From NCBI RefSeq assembly GCF_003688855.1, contig NZ_REFW01000002.1, positions 372,001-436,000 on the forward strand: 64,000 bases of DNA. Direction: 5' to 3'. The position numbers and the translations under genes are program-made. Source of the DNA: Tessaracoccus antarcticus (GTDB lineage Bacteria; Actinomycetota; Actinomycetes; Propionibacteriales; Propionibacteriaceae). Shown piece by piece: positions 8,734-17,619 of this stretch (positions are counted from its first letter, which is position 1; each line of letters opens with the position of its first letter). The notes below the pieces were generated by a model. That model was not told the origin of the DNA. It made no database searches and saw nothing but the letters and a program-made list of their open reading frames with translations.

Positions 8734-9429
8734 CTCGTCTGCGGCGCGTGGGGAGAGGTCCACACCCACAACCCCGGGGAGTTCCGAGAGTTGGGTCATG
8801 ATCTCGGACAGTGGCGGGCCCAACCGGAAGCGCAGGCGTGCTCGAACCACGCGGACACCGTCGATGCTCTCCTGGTGCGTGTGGATGAGGGTTGTCTCGC
8901 AGCCCAGCGTGGTGGCCCGGCCCAGGACGTCGCGGAGTGCGCCGCGGCCGTCCTCGTAGGTGACCGTGAGGGTGTTGCGGTCCCCGGCCTGAGGCATGAG
9001 GCGCCCCAGGGGCGCCACGACGAGAATGGCCACAAAGTGCAGGAAGGTGGCGTAGATGGCCAACGGCAGGAGCCCGGCACCGCAGGCCATCCCGATGGCG
9101 GCGGCGACCCAGATGGAGGCGGCCGTGGTGAGCCCCCGCACCACGTCCTTGTTCACGAAGATCAGGCCCGCGCCCAGGAAGCCGACCCCGGTGACGATCT
9201 GCGCGGCGATGCGGGAGGGGTCGCGGGTCACCGTGTACTCGGCGAGTCCGACGAAACCGTCCACCGAGATCAGGGTGAACACGCAGCTCCCCACACCGAC
9301 GAGCGCGTGGGTGCGGATACCGGCTGACTTGTGCTGGAACTGGCGCTCGAACCCGATGAGGCTGCACAGCAGGAACGCCAGTGACACCAGCCCGATCTCG
9401 AGGGGGACTCTCGACCATTCAAACAGCAC
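8728..9429 (-). CDS. MgtC/SapB family membrane protein
   Basis: A 233-residue protein with four to five hydrophobic helices in its first 150 residues and a soluble ACT-like C-terminal domain (about 150-233). The family signature is visible: SLIGFERQ, IRTHALVGVGSC, QIVTGVGFLGAGLIF and LTTAASIWVAAAIG. Members are linked to growth at low Mg2+ or in macrophages, in some cases through inhibition of F-ATPase, but many have no assigned role. The GTG start at 9429 has AGGAG six bases upstream. Transcribed away from the GH125 operon end, convergent with sucrose phosphorylase. Confidence 0.9.
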   Translation of the reverse strand: MLFEWSRVPLEIGLVSLAFLLCSLIGFERQFQHKSAGIRTHALVGVGSCVFTLISVDGFVGLAEYTVTRDPSRIAAQIVTGVGFLGAGLIFVNKDVVRGLTTAASIWVAAAIGMACGAGLLPLAIYATFLHFVAILVVAPLGRLMPQAGDRNTLTVTYEDGRGALRDVLGRATTLGCETTLIHTHQESIDGVRVVRARLRFRLGPPLSEIMTQLSELPGVVGVDLSPRAADEL

Positions 9430-9509
9430 AGATTTCTCCTGGTTCAGCTCGACGAGCGTTTCATGCGGACATCCGTATCCCTATCAGTAGAAGGGGCCGG
9501 TGGGGGTGA

Positions 9510-10769
9510 TCAGGCGGACGCAATCCTCATCATCAAGGCGCACGCCATCGAGTTCGCCCAGCTGAACCACTCACGCGTGAACTGCGTGGGGTCGTCCGCG
9601 TGGAACCCCTCGTGCATCTGGCCAGTATCGCCGTCGGTGGCGAGCAATGTCTCGAGGCACGACCGTGCCTCCGCCATGTTTCCCGTCAGGCCCTGCACCG
9701 CGATGGCGATGTGCCAGATGTAGCGCTCAGGGGTGTGGGGGCTGCCGATGCCGCTGGCCGCACGTCCCTCGTAGAAGAACGGGTTGGCGGGGCTGAGGAT
9801 CCAGGCACGGGTGGCGGTGTAGCGCGAATCCTCCGCGGTGACGTCGCTGGTCAGGGGCAGCGACAGCAGCGACGGCATGTTGGCGTCGTCCATGCACAGA
9901 GCGTTGCCCAGACCGTCCACCTCGTAGGCGAAGCGGCCCTCGACCATCGCGTGCGCGTCGACCCCGGCGCCAATGTCGCCCGCCAGGGCGGACGCCCGCT
10001 CCCGCAGGTCCGTGTCGTTCCACAGGGTGGCGAACTCGTTGATCATCCGCAGTGCCATGACGGCCATCAGCTGGGCAGGGATGTTGTAGCCGAACGCGCA
10101 TGCGTCGTCGGAGGGCCGGAAACCGCTCCACGTCATGCCCGTGACCGCCACCGGGGTGCCCCGGCCGTCAGCAGCCAGCGTGTCCTGGGGTTCGTCGGGG
10201 CGGATGTGCCTGTACCGTGAAAGTTCCTCGTGCTGCTGCTCGGTGCGCCACAGCGCCACGATGTCGTGGCATCCGGCCCGGACGGTCTCGTCGAGGTGGG
10301 ACGCGTCGCCCGTGGACTGCCACAGCTGGTGGGCCAACTGCACGGGGAAGGCGAGGGAGTCGATCTCGTACTTGCGCTCCCACACACCCGGGTGCAACTC
10401 GAGGTCATCAGTGTCGAAGTGTGCGCCAGTGTCGCTCGCGTTGAAAGCGTTGGCGTAGGGGTCCAGGGCGATGCAGCGCCACTGCTCACGCACGAGGCCC
10501 CGCAGCACGTCGACCACTTCTGCAACATCCGTCAACTGGAGGAACGGCAGCACCTGGGCGGAGGAGTCACGCAGCCACATGGCAGGGATGTCGCCCGTGA
10601 TGACGAACGTACGGTCCTCAGTACGGGACATGGTGGTGCACCAGGTGTCGAGCATCATGGCCGTGAACATCTCGGCGGCGCGGCGGCCGGCCGAGGTGGT
10701 GATCCTTTCGGCCCAGTGGTCGATGGCCTCCCTGAGCTCAGGGCCGGCCTGGTTGGTGATGGCGCGCAT
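9510..10769 (-). CDS. Exo-alpha-1,6-mannosidase, GH125 family
   Basis: GH125 enzymes remove terminal alpha-1,6-linked mannose from N-glycan or mannan fragments by an inverting mechanism. The 419-residue protein carries the family core: TGDIPAMWLRDSSAQVLPF, DPYANAFN, WERKYEIDSLAFP, MTWSGFRPSDDACAFGYNIP and FFYEGRAASGIGSPHTP. No signal peptide is present, so it is cytoplasmic. Start ATG at 10769 is preceded by GAAGGAAG; the open frame continues upstream through GH20 only as an out-of-frame artefact. It is the last gene of the leftward operon DeoR-HAD-GH20-GH125, 37 bases after GH20. Confidence 0.92.
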   Translation of the reverse strand: MRAITNQAGPELREAIDHWAERITTSAGRRAAEMFTAMMLDTWCTTMSRTEDRTFVITGDIPAMWLRDSSAQVLPFLQLTDVAEVVDVLRGLVREQWRCIALDPYANAFNASDTGAHFDTDDLELHPGVWERKYEIDSLAFPVQLAHQLWQSTGDASHLDETVRAGCHDIVALWRTEQQHEELSRYRHIRPDEPQDTLAADGRGTPVAVTGMTWSGFRPSDDACAFGYNIPAQLMAVMALRMINEFATLWNDTDLRERASALAGDIGAGVDAHAMVEGRFAYEVDGLGNALCMDDANMPSLLSLPLTSDVTAEDSRYTATRAWILSPANPFFYEGRAASGIGSPHTPERYIWHIAIAVQGLTGNMAEARSCLETLLATDGDTGQMHEGFHADDPTQFTREWFSWANSMACALMMRIASA

Positions 10770-10806
10770 CTGTGTGCTTCCTTCGTCGGGGGAGGGGCGG
10801 TGGCGG

Positions 10807-12339
10807 TCAGTTCGCCGGTCGGCACCAGTTGATGCCGGCCGCCGTGAGTCGGGGCAGGTGCCCCGCGAGGTCGTCGATGGAGCTGGCGCCCTCGGAGGTT
10901 CCATTCCAGAGCTGGGACGCCACGCTGCTTCCGCGCGGCCACGCAAAGAATTCCACACGCTGCGGGGTGCGCAGGTACTCGCTCCACAGCTGGAACTGCC
11001 CACCCAGGACGCGGTGGGCGATGGCCGGATCCAGGGCGTCGAACACCGTGTGCAGTCCGGCAACCTTCTCCAGCGTCCGGGGACCGTCGATGGACAGCGG
11101 GTGGTCCGGGGCGTCCGACTGGGCGTAGTCCAGGTAGGTGAATTCCACGGGTGCGGCGATGACGTCGAACCCCATCGCTGCGGCCCGTGCGATGGCCTCG
11201 GCCTCGCGCCACACCATGACGGTGGTGCCTTCAGGGGCGCCTCCGTCCAGGACTTCGTCCCAGGCAATGACGCGCCGGCCGGCGTCCAGCACGTGCTGGC
11301 AGATCTTCTGCTCGAACCAGGCCTGGGCCGCGTGCCCGTCAGCTGCACCGATGGTGGCCATGGTGGCCTGCGATGCCGGATCGGTCAACCATTCCCGGCT
11401 GGGGCACTCGTCACCGCCGACGTGGATGGGGGAGCCGGGGAACAACTCCATGGCCGCGTCGAGCACGGTGGTGCAGAACTCGACGCTGCGGTCGCTGAGC
11501 TGGAGGATGTGCTCGGAGACGCCGAAGCATGTGCGGGGGTGCGACACGTGGTCGCAGGCACCCAGCCAGGGGTATGCGGCGATGGCGGCCTCCATGTGGC
11601 CGGGCATGTCCATCTCGGGAACGACCGTGATGCCGAGGCGCGCGGCCCGCGCCACGAGAGCCCCGATCTCCTCGACGGTGTAGGAGCCGCCGTGGGGTCG
11701 GCCGTCGTGCTGGGGGAAGTCGTCGCAGTCGTTCTCATCCGGTGGCGGCTGATGGCCGGGCAGGGTTCCCGGACGCCATCCCCCCACCTCGGTGAGGAGT
11801 GGATAGGCGGCCACGGGCAGGCGCCACCCCTGGTCGTCGGTCAGGTGCAGGTGCAACACGTTGAGCTTGTGCATGGCCATGGCGTCGAGGTGGCGCAGCA
11901 CATGCTCCATGGGCATGAAGTGACGCGCCACGTCGAGCATCGAGCCGCGCCACCCGAAGCGGGGGGCGTCCTCGATCAGCACCCGCGGCACCTGCAGCGT
12001 GGCGGGGTCCATGGGGCCGGGGCCGTGGATCTCGGCGGGCAGCAGTTGCAGCAGGCTCTGGACTGCCCAGCCAGCGCCCTGCTCATCGCCGGAGACGATG
12101 CGGATGGTGTCGTCGACCTCGAGACGGTACGCCTCCGCGCCCAACGCCTCGTCGATGCTGAAGGACACGGTGGCCTCCGAGGCCAGCGTCACGGCCTCGA
12201 CGCGCAGCCCCGCCGCAGTGGTGAGTCGCTCGGCGAGCACCAGCGCGGCGTTGCCGCCGCCGTGCACGAGCACAGCCGGCCCGAGCAGGAGGTTGCCGTC
12301 ATGCATGTCGACGCGGAGGGGGGTGGGTACGAGGTTCAT
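10807..12339 (-). CDS. Beta-N-acetylhexosaminidase, GH20 family
   Basis: Removes terminal beta-linked GlcNAc (or GalNAc) by substrate-assisted catalysis. The 510-residue protein has an N-terminal GH20b-like domain (about 1-125) and a TIM barrel starting at RFGWRGSMLDVARHF. The catalytic pair Asp-Glu is in SPIHVGGDECP, and the polar loop HLHLTDDQGWR is typical. No signal peptide is visible, implying an intracellular exo-enzyme acting on imported chitobiose-type or N-glycan pieces. The start overlaps the stop of the HAD gene (ATGA), so the two are translationally coupled. Confidence 0.93.
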   Translation of the reverse strand: MNLVPTPLRVDMHDGNLLLGPAVLVHGGGNAALVLAERLTTAAGLRVEAVTLASEATVSFSIDEALGAEAYRLEVDDTIRIVSGDEQGAGWAVQSLLQLLPAEIHGPGPMDPATLQVPRVLIEDAPRFGWRGSMLDVARHFMPMEHVLRHLDAMAMHKLNVLHLHLTDDQGWRLPVAAYPLLTEVGGWRPGTLPGHQPPPDENDCDDFPQHDGRPHGGSYTVEEIGALVARAARLGITVVPEMDMPGHMEAAIAAYPWLGACDHVSHPRTCFGVSEHILQLSDRSVEFCTTVLDAAMELFPGSPIHVGGDECPSREWLTDPASQATMATIGAADGHAAQAWFEQKICQHVLDAGRRVIAWDEVLDGGAPEGTTVMVWREAEAIARAAAMGFDVIAAPVEFTYLDYAQSDAPDHPLSIDGPRTLEKVAGLHTVFDALDPAIAHRVLGGQFQLWSEYLRTPQRVEFFAWPRGSSVASQLWNGTSEGASSIDDLAGHLPRLTAAGINWCRPAN

Positions 12340-12980
12340 GAGGCACGCTCCGGGGTCCAGGCAAGGATCCGCGGATCCGTCAGGGAATCAATGTTGAGGT
12401 CGCCGTGATCGGCGGCAACGTCGCCCACCGTGAGGACGAACGCTCCCGCAGCCCGCCCGGCGGCGGCGCCCATCGGGGAGTCCTCGATCACCACGCAGGT
12501 TTCCGGTGCGACGCCGCAGGCTCTTGCGGCGTACAGGTAGAGGTCGGGCGCGGGTTTGCCCTGCGCCACGTCCTCGGTGCCGACGGCGGCGGTGAACAGT
12601 GAACTCCAACCCATTCGCGCCACTGTGTCACGCACGATCACGCTGGGAGAGTTGGAGGCGATGGCCACCGGCAGGATTGGTGCCATACGGGTCAGCAGTT
12701 CTTCGGCGCCCGGCATGGTGACCACGCCGTCTGCGAGGTGGTGGTGCAGGAACTCCATGAACCGGCGCTCAACAGGCTCCGGGTCGGCGTCGGGATGGGC
12801 AGCGAGGAACTCCCGGATCACGTCCGCGACGGTGCCGCCCAGGACCCCGACGCCATCCGGCTGGCTGCCGGCGTGCCTCCACAGGTCGGCGGTGGCCTCG
12901 AACCAGGCGTGCTCGGAGTCCACGAGCGTGTTGTCCATGTCGAACAGGATGGCGCCGATACGGCTGGGCAGGCTCGGCAC
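12336..12980 (-). CDS. HAD-superfamily phosphatase / beta-phosphoglucomutase-like
   Basis: A 214-residue HAD subfamily I hydrolase. Motif I is ILFDMDNTLVDSE with the nucleophilic Asp and the second Asp, motif II lies in VAIASNSPSV, motif III is the Lys of GKPAPDLYLYAA, and motif IV is CVVIEDSPMGAAAG. The helical cap follows motif I, as in beta-phosphoglucomutase and sugar-phosphate phosphatases. GTG 12980 is chosen because AAGGAG lies eight bases upstream. It is positioned second in the operon after the DeoR regulator and overlaps GH20, so a role on a sugar phosphate released from the glycan is likely, but the substrate is unknown. Confidence 0.88.
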   Translation of the reverse strand: MPSLPSRIGAILFDMDNTLVDSEHAWFEATADLWRHAGSQPDGVGVLGGTVADVIREFLAAHPDADPEPVERRFMEFLHHHLADGVVTMPGAEELLTRMAPILPVAIASNSPSVIVRDTVARMGWSSLFTAAVGTEDVAQGKPAPDLYLYAARACGVAPETCVVIEDSPMGAAAGRAAGAFVLTVGDVAADHGDLNIDSLTDPRILAWTPERAS

Positions 12981-13009
12981 GATGGCCACTCCTTGGGGGG
13001 TGGTGGGTT

Positions 13010-13762
13010 TCACGAGTACAACACTTCCGTTGCGGAGACAGCCAGCTTCTTGCTCAGCGATGCCGGCACAGGAGCATCGGTCACCACGTGGGAGAGCGCG
13101 GAGGCATTCCCGACGGTGTAGGTGCCCTGCCCGGGAAACTTGCTGGAGTCGCACAGCAGCACGGTCGCGTCAGCCGCCGCCATGATGGCCCGCTTGACGG
13201 GGACCTGGTCGGCCGTGTTGTCACGGATGGTGCCATCGGAAGCGACTCCGGTGCAGCCGAGGAAGGCGACGTCGGCGTGGACGTCCCGCAACGCAGCGAC
13301 GGTCATGTGGCCCGCAGTGCACTGGTACTCGGGGCGGTAGCTCCCGCCGAGCAGCAGGATGCGGGCCTGGGGTTCGTGGGTGAAGAGCCAGAACACGGGC
13401 AGGCTGGCCGTGATGATCGTCAGCTGGCGGCCGCGGAGGGCCTCGGCGAGTGCCAGGGTGGTGCTGCCCACGTCGAGGATGACGGTCATCCCGTCGGAGA
13501 TGAGGGTGCTGGCCGCCAGTGCGATCCCCGCCTTGCCGTCGGTGTTGGCCTGATGCGCCTGTTCGATGGGCTCATCGGCCTCGTCCGTGAGGATCGCACC
13601 GCCAAAGGTTCGCTGGAGGACGCCGTCGTCCTCCATGCGGCTCAGGTCACGCCGGATGGTGGAGGAGCTGACGTTGAGCGTGGTGGCGAGGTCGCCGACC
13701 GTCTGGCCGCCGCTGTGGCGCAGGCTCTGAAGAATGCGCTGATGCCGAACCGCAGGAATCAT
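13010..13762 (-). CDS. DeoR/GlpR-family transcriptional regulator
   Basis: A 250-residue sugar-operon repressor. The N-terminal winged helix reads RHQRILQSLRHSGGQTVGDLA, then SSSTIRRDLSRMEDDGVLQR, the classic DeoR helix-turn-helix. The C-terminal sensor domain (about 75-240) contains DVGSTTLALAEAL, LLLGGSYRPEYQCTAGHM and LCDSSKFPGQ, the sugar-phosphate-binding fold. Start ATG 13762 places the HTH at the normal distance. It heads the leftward operon with HAD, GH20 and GH125 and is divergent from the PfkB kinase, so it most likely controls both. A paralogue lies at 23166-23921. Confidence 0.93.
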   Translation of the reverse strand: MIPAVRHQRILQSLRHSGGQTVGDLATTLNVSSSTIRRDLSRMEDDGVLQRTFGGAILTDEADEPIEQAHQANTDGKAGIALAASTLISDGMTVILDVGSTTLALAEALRGRQLTIITASLPVFWLFTHEPQARILLLGGSYRPEYQCTAGHMTVAALRDVHADVAFLGCTGVASDGTIRDNTADQVPVKRAIMAAADATVLLCDSSKFPGQGTYTVGNASALSHVVTDAPVPASLSKKLAVSATEVLYS

Positions 13763-13895
13763 GGGGCCAAGCATAGCCAACCCGAGCAGCGGTGTTCATC
13801 CGCGCCCAGACTCGCGCAGTGGTGTGCGGTGCAGTGTGCTTGGCGGTGACCATCTCTCATGATTGCCGCTGCAGGGGTAAAGTGCGCGGTGGATA

Positions 13896-13912
13896 TGCGC
13901 AATGATGAGCAA
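13896..13912 (+). promoter_or_regulatory. Candidate DeoR-type operator (TGCGCAA-N3-TGAGCAA)
   Basis: In the 195-base divergent gap between the DeoR gene and the PfkB kinase, TGCGCAA (13896-13902) and TGAGCAA (13906-13912) form a direct repeat with a 10-base period, one helical turn, as known for DeoR/GlpR-family sites. TGCGCAA occurs again upstream of the paralogous DeoR gene (23952-23958). The role is inferred. Confidence 0.4.
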
Positions 13913-13957
13913 TCCCGCGCGCAGACCGTGGATACAGACTTTCGAAGGGGCAGCCGA

Positions 13958-14938
13958 ATGGGCAGCAGGAGACAGGGGACAATCGCGCAGGTGCTCACCG
14001 TGGGGATGGCGTACCGCGACATCGTCATCACAGGTATGCGGGCCATGCCCCGGCTCGGTGAGGAGACCTACGGCGATGCCCTGCACGAGACATGGGGTGG
14101 AATCGGGAACATGACTCGGGTCTGCCGGAGCCTCGGAATGAGCACGGCGCTGGCCACCGCCGTCGGCGACGATGATGCGAGCGAACGGCTCCTGCGGGAC
14201 ATGGCTGCCCTGGGGGTCGATACGTCGCTGACGAACCGGCACTCCGGGTGGCAGCTGCCGGTGACCGTTGCGCTGTCACTTCCGGAGGACCGGGCCATGG
14301 TGACGGTGGAGACGCCGCCGCCGAGCGGCATTGCCGCCCATCTCGATGACGCCGAGTTCCACGCCGACGCCATCATCGTCGACATGCGCGACCCCGCCAT
14401 GCAGTGGCTTGCGGAGGCACGCGCAGGGGGTTCACGGGTGTACGCGTCACGCGGTTTCGACCCCAGCGGCGAGTGGGGACGAGCCGCACTCGCCGAGGTC
14501 GACGCGTGCGACGCATGGATGTTGAACGACGTGGAGGCGCGCGCCTTCACCGGCGAGGATGACATCGCCTCGGCTGCCCGTGCGCTCACGGCCCACGTCC
14601 CGCTCGTGGTGGTGACACGTGGTGCACGAGGCATGTTCGGCCTGGACACCGCCACCGGTGAGGAAGCGGAGGTGGATGCTTTTCCTGTCACCCCCCGAAC
14701 CACCACCGGCGCGGGGGACTCCACCCTGGCCGCGTTCGTGTACGCCAGTGCAATCCCTGGCCTCCCCCTCCGGGAGCGCCTGGACGTGGCCGCCTTCATC
14801 GCGGCGTCCATCCTTGAGCGACCCGGTGGCGCGGCCACGCCCCCCACCCACGGCCAGCTCGTCGCACGCAGCGGCGACAGTACGAACCCACGGCTGCAAC
14901 GGATCCACGAGATTCTCGCGGCGACGGTGCCCGCATGA
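13958..14938 (+). CDS. PfkB-family carbohydrate kinase
   Basis: A 326-residue ribokinase-fold kinase. The N-terminus reads VLTVGMAYRDIVITGM, then WGGIGNMTRVCRSLGM, where the Gly pair of the sugar site is partly conserved. The C-terminal catalytic signature is TTTGAGDSTLAAFVYA with the base Asp in GAGD. The sugar substrate cannot be assigned; context within a mannose/GlcNAc island suggests a hexose or hexosamine. ATG 13958 is chosen over upstream in-frame ATGs because GAAGGGG lies seven bases before it. It overlaps the next gene by four bases (ATGA) and is divergent from the DeoR gene. Confidence 0.88.
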   Translation: MGSRRQGTIAQVLTVGMAYRDIVITGMRAMPRLGEETYGDALHETWGGIGNMTRVCRSLGMSTALATAVGDDDASERLLRDMAALGVDTSLTNRHSGWQLPVTVALSLPEDRAMVTVETPPPSGIAAHLDDAEFHADAIIVDMRDPAMQWLAEARAGGSRVYASRGFDPSGEWGRAALAEVDACDAWMLNDVEARAFTGEDDIASAARALTAHVPLVVVTRGARGMFGLDTATGEEAEVDAFPVTPRTTTGAGDSTLAAFVYASAIPGLPLRERLDVAAFIAASILERPGGAATPPTHGQLVARSGDSTNPRLQRIHEILAATVPA

Positions 14939-16359
14939 CGGAGCCGTTCTCCCTGCTGGTGATCGCCGACACCCAGTACCTCTTCGACGGTTCGCGTCAG
15001 AACCCGGGGCTGCTGTCCGCGACGTTCGAGGAGGTGGCGTCGCTCCAGCGCACCGGAGCCATCGCCCCGTTGGCCCACATCATCCATGTCGGGGACGTCA
15101 CCGAGCACGGCTGGGCGGGGGAGTGCTCCACCGCACTGGACGCAGTGGGAAGAGGGGTACAGGTGCTGGGTGACTTCGGTGCCGGTGTGCCCGGGATGAC
15201 CATCGCCACAGGCAACCATGACGTTGAACACGACTCGCTCGATGACCGGGGGCCAACCCCCTTCCTGGAGACGTTCGGCCCCGGATGTGAACTCCTTGGC
15301 GGGACCAACGTCAGGGGCGACGTCCAGCACGGGCCCGGCGGCTACTCGTCCTGGCGCGAGGTGGGACTGCCCGGAGGCCCCGACCTGGGGGTCCTCGCCC
15401 TCGACTGGCGACCCAGTGACAACGGATGGCGCTGGGCGCAAGAGATGCTGGAGGGGCATCCGGACCAACCGACGGTGCTGGTCAGCCACGACGTGGCCGC
15501 CCGGGCAGCGCTGACCTCCCAGGGGCAGAGAATCTCTGAGCTCCTGGCGAGGCATGACCAGGTCTTCCTGGTCCTCGGCGGACACGAATGGCCCAGCACC
15601 CGTGTCGTCACGGGTGGACGCGAGTACCACGCCGTGAACCATCAGGAACTGCCGTTCGGCGGTGCCGGCGCCGCGCGCATCTACGACGTCGATCCGCGTG
15701 CCGGCCTGTGTCAGGTCATCTCGCTGTGCCCGGCACTGCGACACCCCGCGGTCCTGCGGAGCGTCACCGCCCGTCGCCAACTCGCGCTCGCGCGCCCCGA
15801 GGACCAGTTCTCGTTCCCCCTCCCGGCCGCCCTCGGTGGCCGTGGCGACATCCCGTGGCAGGCGGATGGGATGGAACTGCTCGTCGACGAGGCGCCTCAG
15901 CGGGTCGCTGAGTTCGACGCGGCACTCGTGGATCGCTACGTCATAGAGCTCCAGTGCCGCCTGCCCGAGGTGCAGGTTGACCAGTGGCAGGTACTCCTGG
16001 CCCGGCTGGGTCCTTCGCCGGACGAGTCGCCCGAGCCGCTCGCGGCCGTGAGCCTGTCCAGCGAGAACTTTCTCGGATGGATGGCGTTCGTCGCCCAAGG
16101 AGAGACGTGGGCCACGTCCCACGAATACCCGCCCGGATCGAGGGTCACGATCGTGGTGTGCAACGGCGAGGATGCAGGCGTCTGGGTGGATGGGGACCCC
16201 GTGGGGCGTGTCGATGCCCAGCTGGCCGAGCCCCTGAGCGAGGGGGCGTGGCGCTGGCGCATCGGCGCCGGGGAGTACGAGGGACGCTGTAGCGACGCGT
16301 TCGGCGGACTCATCCAGCGCGTGCGTCTCTGGGGCGGCCGATCCGCTGACGAGCGGTGA
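14935..16359 (+). CDS. Metallophosphoesterase with a C-terminal beta-rich domain
   Basis: The N-terminal 270 residues form a calcineurin-like phosphoesterase: metal ligands in VIADTQYLFDG (D-x-Q in place of D-x-H), IIHVGDVTEHG, TGNHDVEHD, VLVSHD and VLGGHEWPS. The C-terminal part (about 300-474) is not part of that fold; it has alternating hydrophobic strands (RVTIVVCNGEDAGVWVDG and IQRVRLWGG) resembling the end of a concanavalin/LamG-like sandwich. There is no signal peptide. It is coupled to the PfkB kinase by an ATGA overlap and lies inside the glycan island, which suggests action on a phosphorylated glycan or sugar; the substrate is unknown. Confidence 0.8.
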   Translation: MTEPFSLLVIADTQYLFDGSRQNPGLLSATFEEVASLQRTGAIAPLAHIIHVGDVTEHGWAGECSTALDAVGRGVQVLGDFGAGVPGMTIATGNHDVEHDSLDDRGPTPFLETFGPGCELLGGTNVRGDVQHGPGGYSSWREVGLPGGPDLGVLALDWRPSDNGWRWAQEMLEGHPDQPTVLVSHDVAARAALTSQGQRISELLARHDQVFLVLGGHEWPSTRVVTGGREYHAVNHQELPFGGAGAARIYDVDPRAGLCQVISLCPALRHPAVLRSVTARRQLALARPEDQFSFPLPAALGGRGDIPWQADGMELLVDEAPQRVAEFDAALVDRYVIELQCRLPEVQVDQWQVLLARLGPSPDESPEPLAAVSLSSENFLGWMAFVAQGETWATSHEYPPGSRVTIVVCNGEDAGVWVDGDPVGRVDAQLAEPLSEGAWRWRIGAGEYEGRCSDAFGGLIQRVRLWGGRSADER

Positions 16360-16476
16360 TCCCCGGACCAGGCCTGACCTCGCGGCGATCCCGGCTGATG
16401 GTGAAGGCACCGATCCGCCGCATACCAGCCACGTCGCTGGAAACGTGGGTGTCGTCGGCTGCGCTACCCGGCCACC

Positions 16477-16962
16477 TCACACGCCTGCGCCCGGGTGGCC
16501 GAGTTGGCGCCAGGCTTCGTAGACGGCAACGGCTGCCGCGTTGGAGAGGTTCAAGGAACGCATTCCGGGTCGCATGGGGATCCGCAGACGCTCCGTGACC
16601 CGAGCGTCGACGAGCACGTCGGGTGAGAGACCCGTGGGCTCCGGTCCGAACAGGAGGACATCTCCGGGTTGGTAGGCAATCTCGGTGTGGGAGGTGTCGG
16701 CGTGTGCAGTGAAGGCGAACACCCTGGCGGGCAGCAGTGCGTCGTAGGCGTCGGACAGGGAATCGTGGACGAAGGTCGCAGCCTTGTCCCGATAGTCGAG
16801 GCCAGCGCGGCGGAGCTTGGCGTCATCCATGTCAAAGCCGAGTGGTCGTGCCAGGTGCAGCTCGGCGCCGGTCACTGCTGCCAGTCGCATCGCCGCACCC
16901 GTGTTGTTCGGGATCTGGGGCGAATGGAACAAGATGCGCAGCGGACGGGTTTCGACAGTCAT
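16477..16962 (-). CDS. trmL: tRNA (cytidine(34)-2'-O)-methyltransferase
   Basis: SPOUT-class RNA methyltransferase of 161 residues that methylates the 2'-OH of the wobble nucleotide in tRNA-Leu isoacceptors. The family pattern is complete: LFHSPQIPNNTGAAMRLAA near the N-terminus, LGFDMDDAKLRRAGLDY, LLFGPEPTGLS, and the knot motif RPGMRSLNLSNAAAVAVYEA. ATG 16962 aligns the start with the family (MTVETRPLRI). It stands alone between the metallophosphoesterase and the DUF1905 gene and is divergent from the latter. Confidence 0.93.
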   Translation of the reverse strand: MTVETRPLRILFHSPQIPNNTGAAMRLAAVTGAELHLARPLGFDMDDAKLRRAGLDYRDKAATFVHDSLSDAYDALLPARVFAFTAHADTSHTEIAYQPGDVLLFGPEPTGLSPDVLVDARVTERLRIPMRPGMRSLNLSNAAAVAVYEAWRQLGHPGAGV

Positions 16963-17060
16963 GAGATCAGCGTGCCGTGAACGGCCCCGGATGGGAAACG
17001 AGGTCTGTGGGTGCAGCGGCGGGCTTAGAATGAACATCACGGCGTCCCTGAGGAAGCACC

Positions 17061-17525
17061 ATGACCGGACCGATCACGTTTCGCACCGTCGTTGAGCTCG
17101 GAGGGAAAACCGCCACCGGTCTTCCCGTTCCGGAAGAGGTCGTGCGCGCTCTGGGGGCAGGTGGACGGCCGGCGGTCATTGTCACCATCGGCGGGCACAC
17201 GTACCGCAGCACAATCGCCTCGATGGGCGGACGTTGGCTGATCCCTCTGAGCGCCGAGAACCGCGCCTCCGCCGGCGTCACCGCAGGCGATGACGTCGAC
17301 GTGCACATCGACGCCGATACGGCCGCCCGTGAGGTCACTGTGCCCCACGATCTCGCGGCCGCCCTCAGCCACGACCAGATCGCCCGCGACTTCTTCGACG
17401 ACCTCGCCTACAGCCACAGGAAGGAATGGGCTCGGTGGATCGAGGATGCGAAGAAGCCGGAGACGCGAGCCACGCGACTCCGGGTCACCCTCGACGCACT
17501 TCGCGAACACAAGCGAACCCGGTAG
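17061..17525 (+). CDS. DUF1905 / YdeI (OmdA) domain protein
   Basis: A 154-residue two-domain protein. Residues about 5-95 match DUF1905, a small beta-barrel (FRTVVELGGKTATGLPVPEEV, then VTIGGHTYRSTIASMGGRWLIPLS). Residues about 97-150 match the YdeI/OmpD-associated helical domain (FFDDLAYSHRKEWARWIEDAK and the ARA/TRATRL-type end). The family is sometimes called bacteriocin-protection YdeI; the biochemical role is not established. The ATG start follows GAGGAAGC. Confidence 0.85.
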   Translation: MTGPITFRTVVELGGKTATGLPVPEEVVRALGAGGRPAVIVTIGGHTYRSTIASMGGRWLIPLSAENRASAGVTAGDDVDVHIDADTAAREVTVPHDLAAALSHDQIARDFFDDLAYSHRKEWARWIEDAKKPETRATRLRVTLDALREHKRTR

Positions 17526-17584
17526 CTTCAAGCCCCGATTCAGCGGCCGCCACCCCGATGCGTTGGGCCACGCCAGGGGTGCGT

Positions 17585-17603
17585 GGGTTGCCGGGGGCAA
17601 CCC
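17585..17603. terminator. Hairpin between convergent genes
   Basis: GGGTTGCC (17585-17592) pairs with GGCAACCC (17596-17603) with a three-base loop. It lies in the 94-base gap between the DUF1905 stop and the stop of the leftward phosphodiesterase gene, so it could serve both strands. Confidence 0.5.
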
Positions 17604-17619
17604 GTCGAAGGACTGGTGC

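Noticed and set aside
10770-11348. Upstream extension of the GH125 frame into the GH20 gene
   Set aside because: The extension has no GH125 similarity and overlaps GH20 codons out of frame; ATG 10769 has a good ribosome site.
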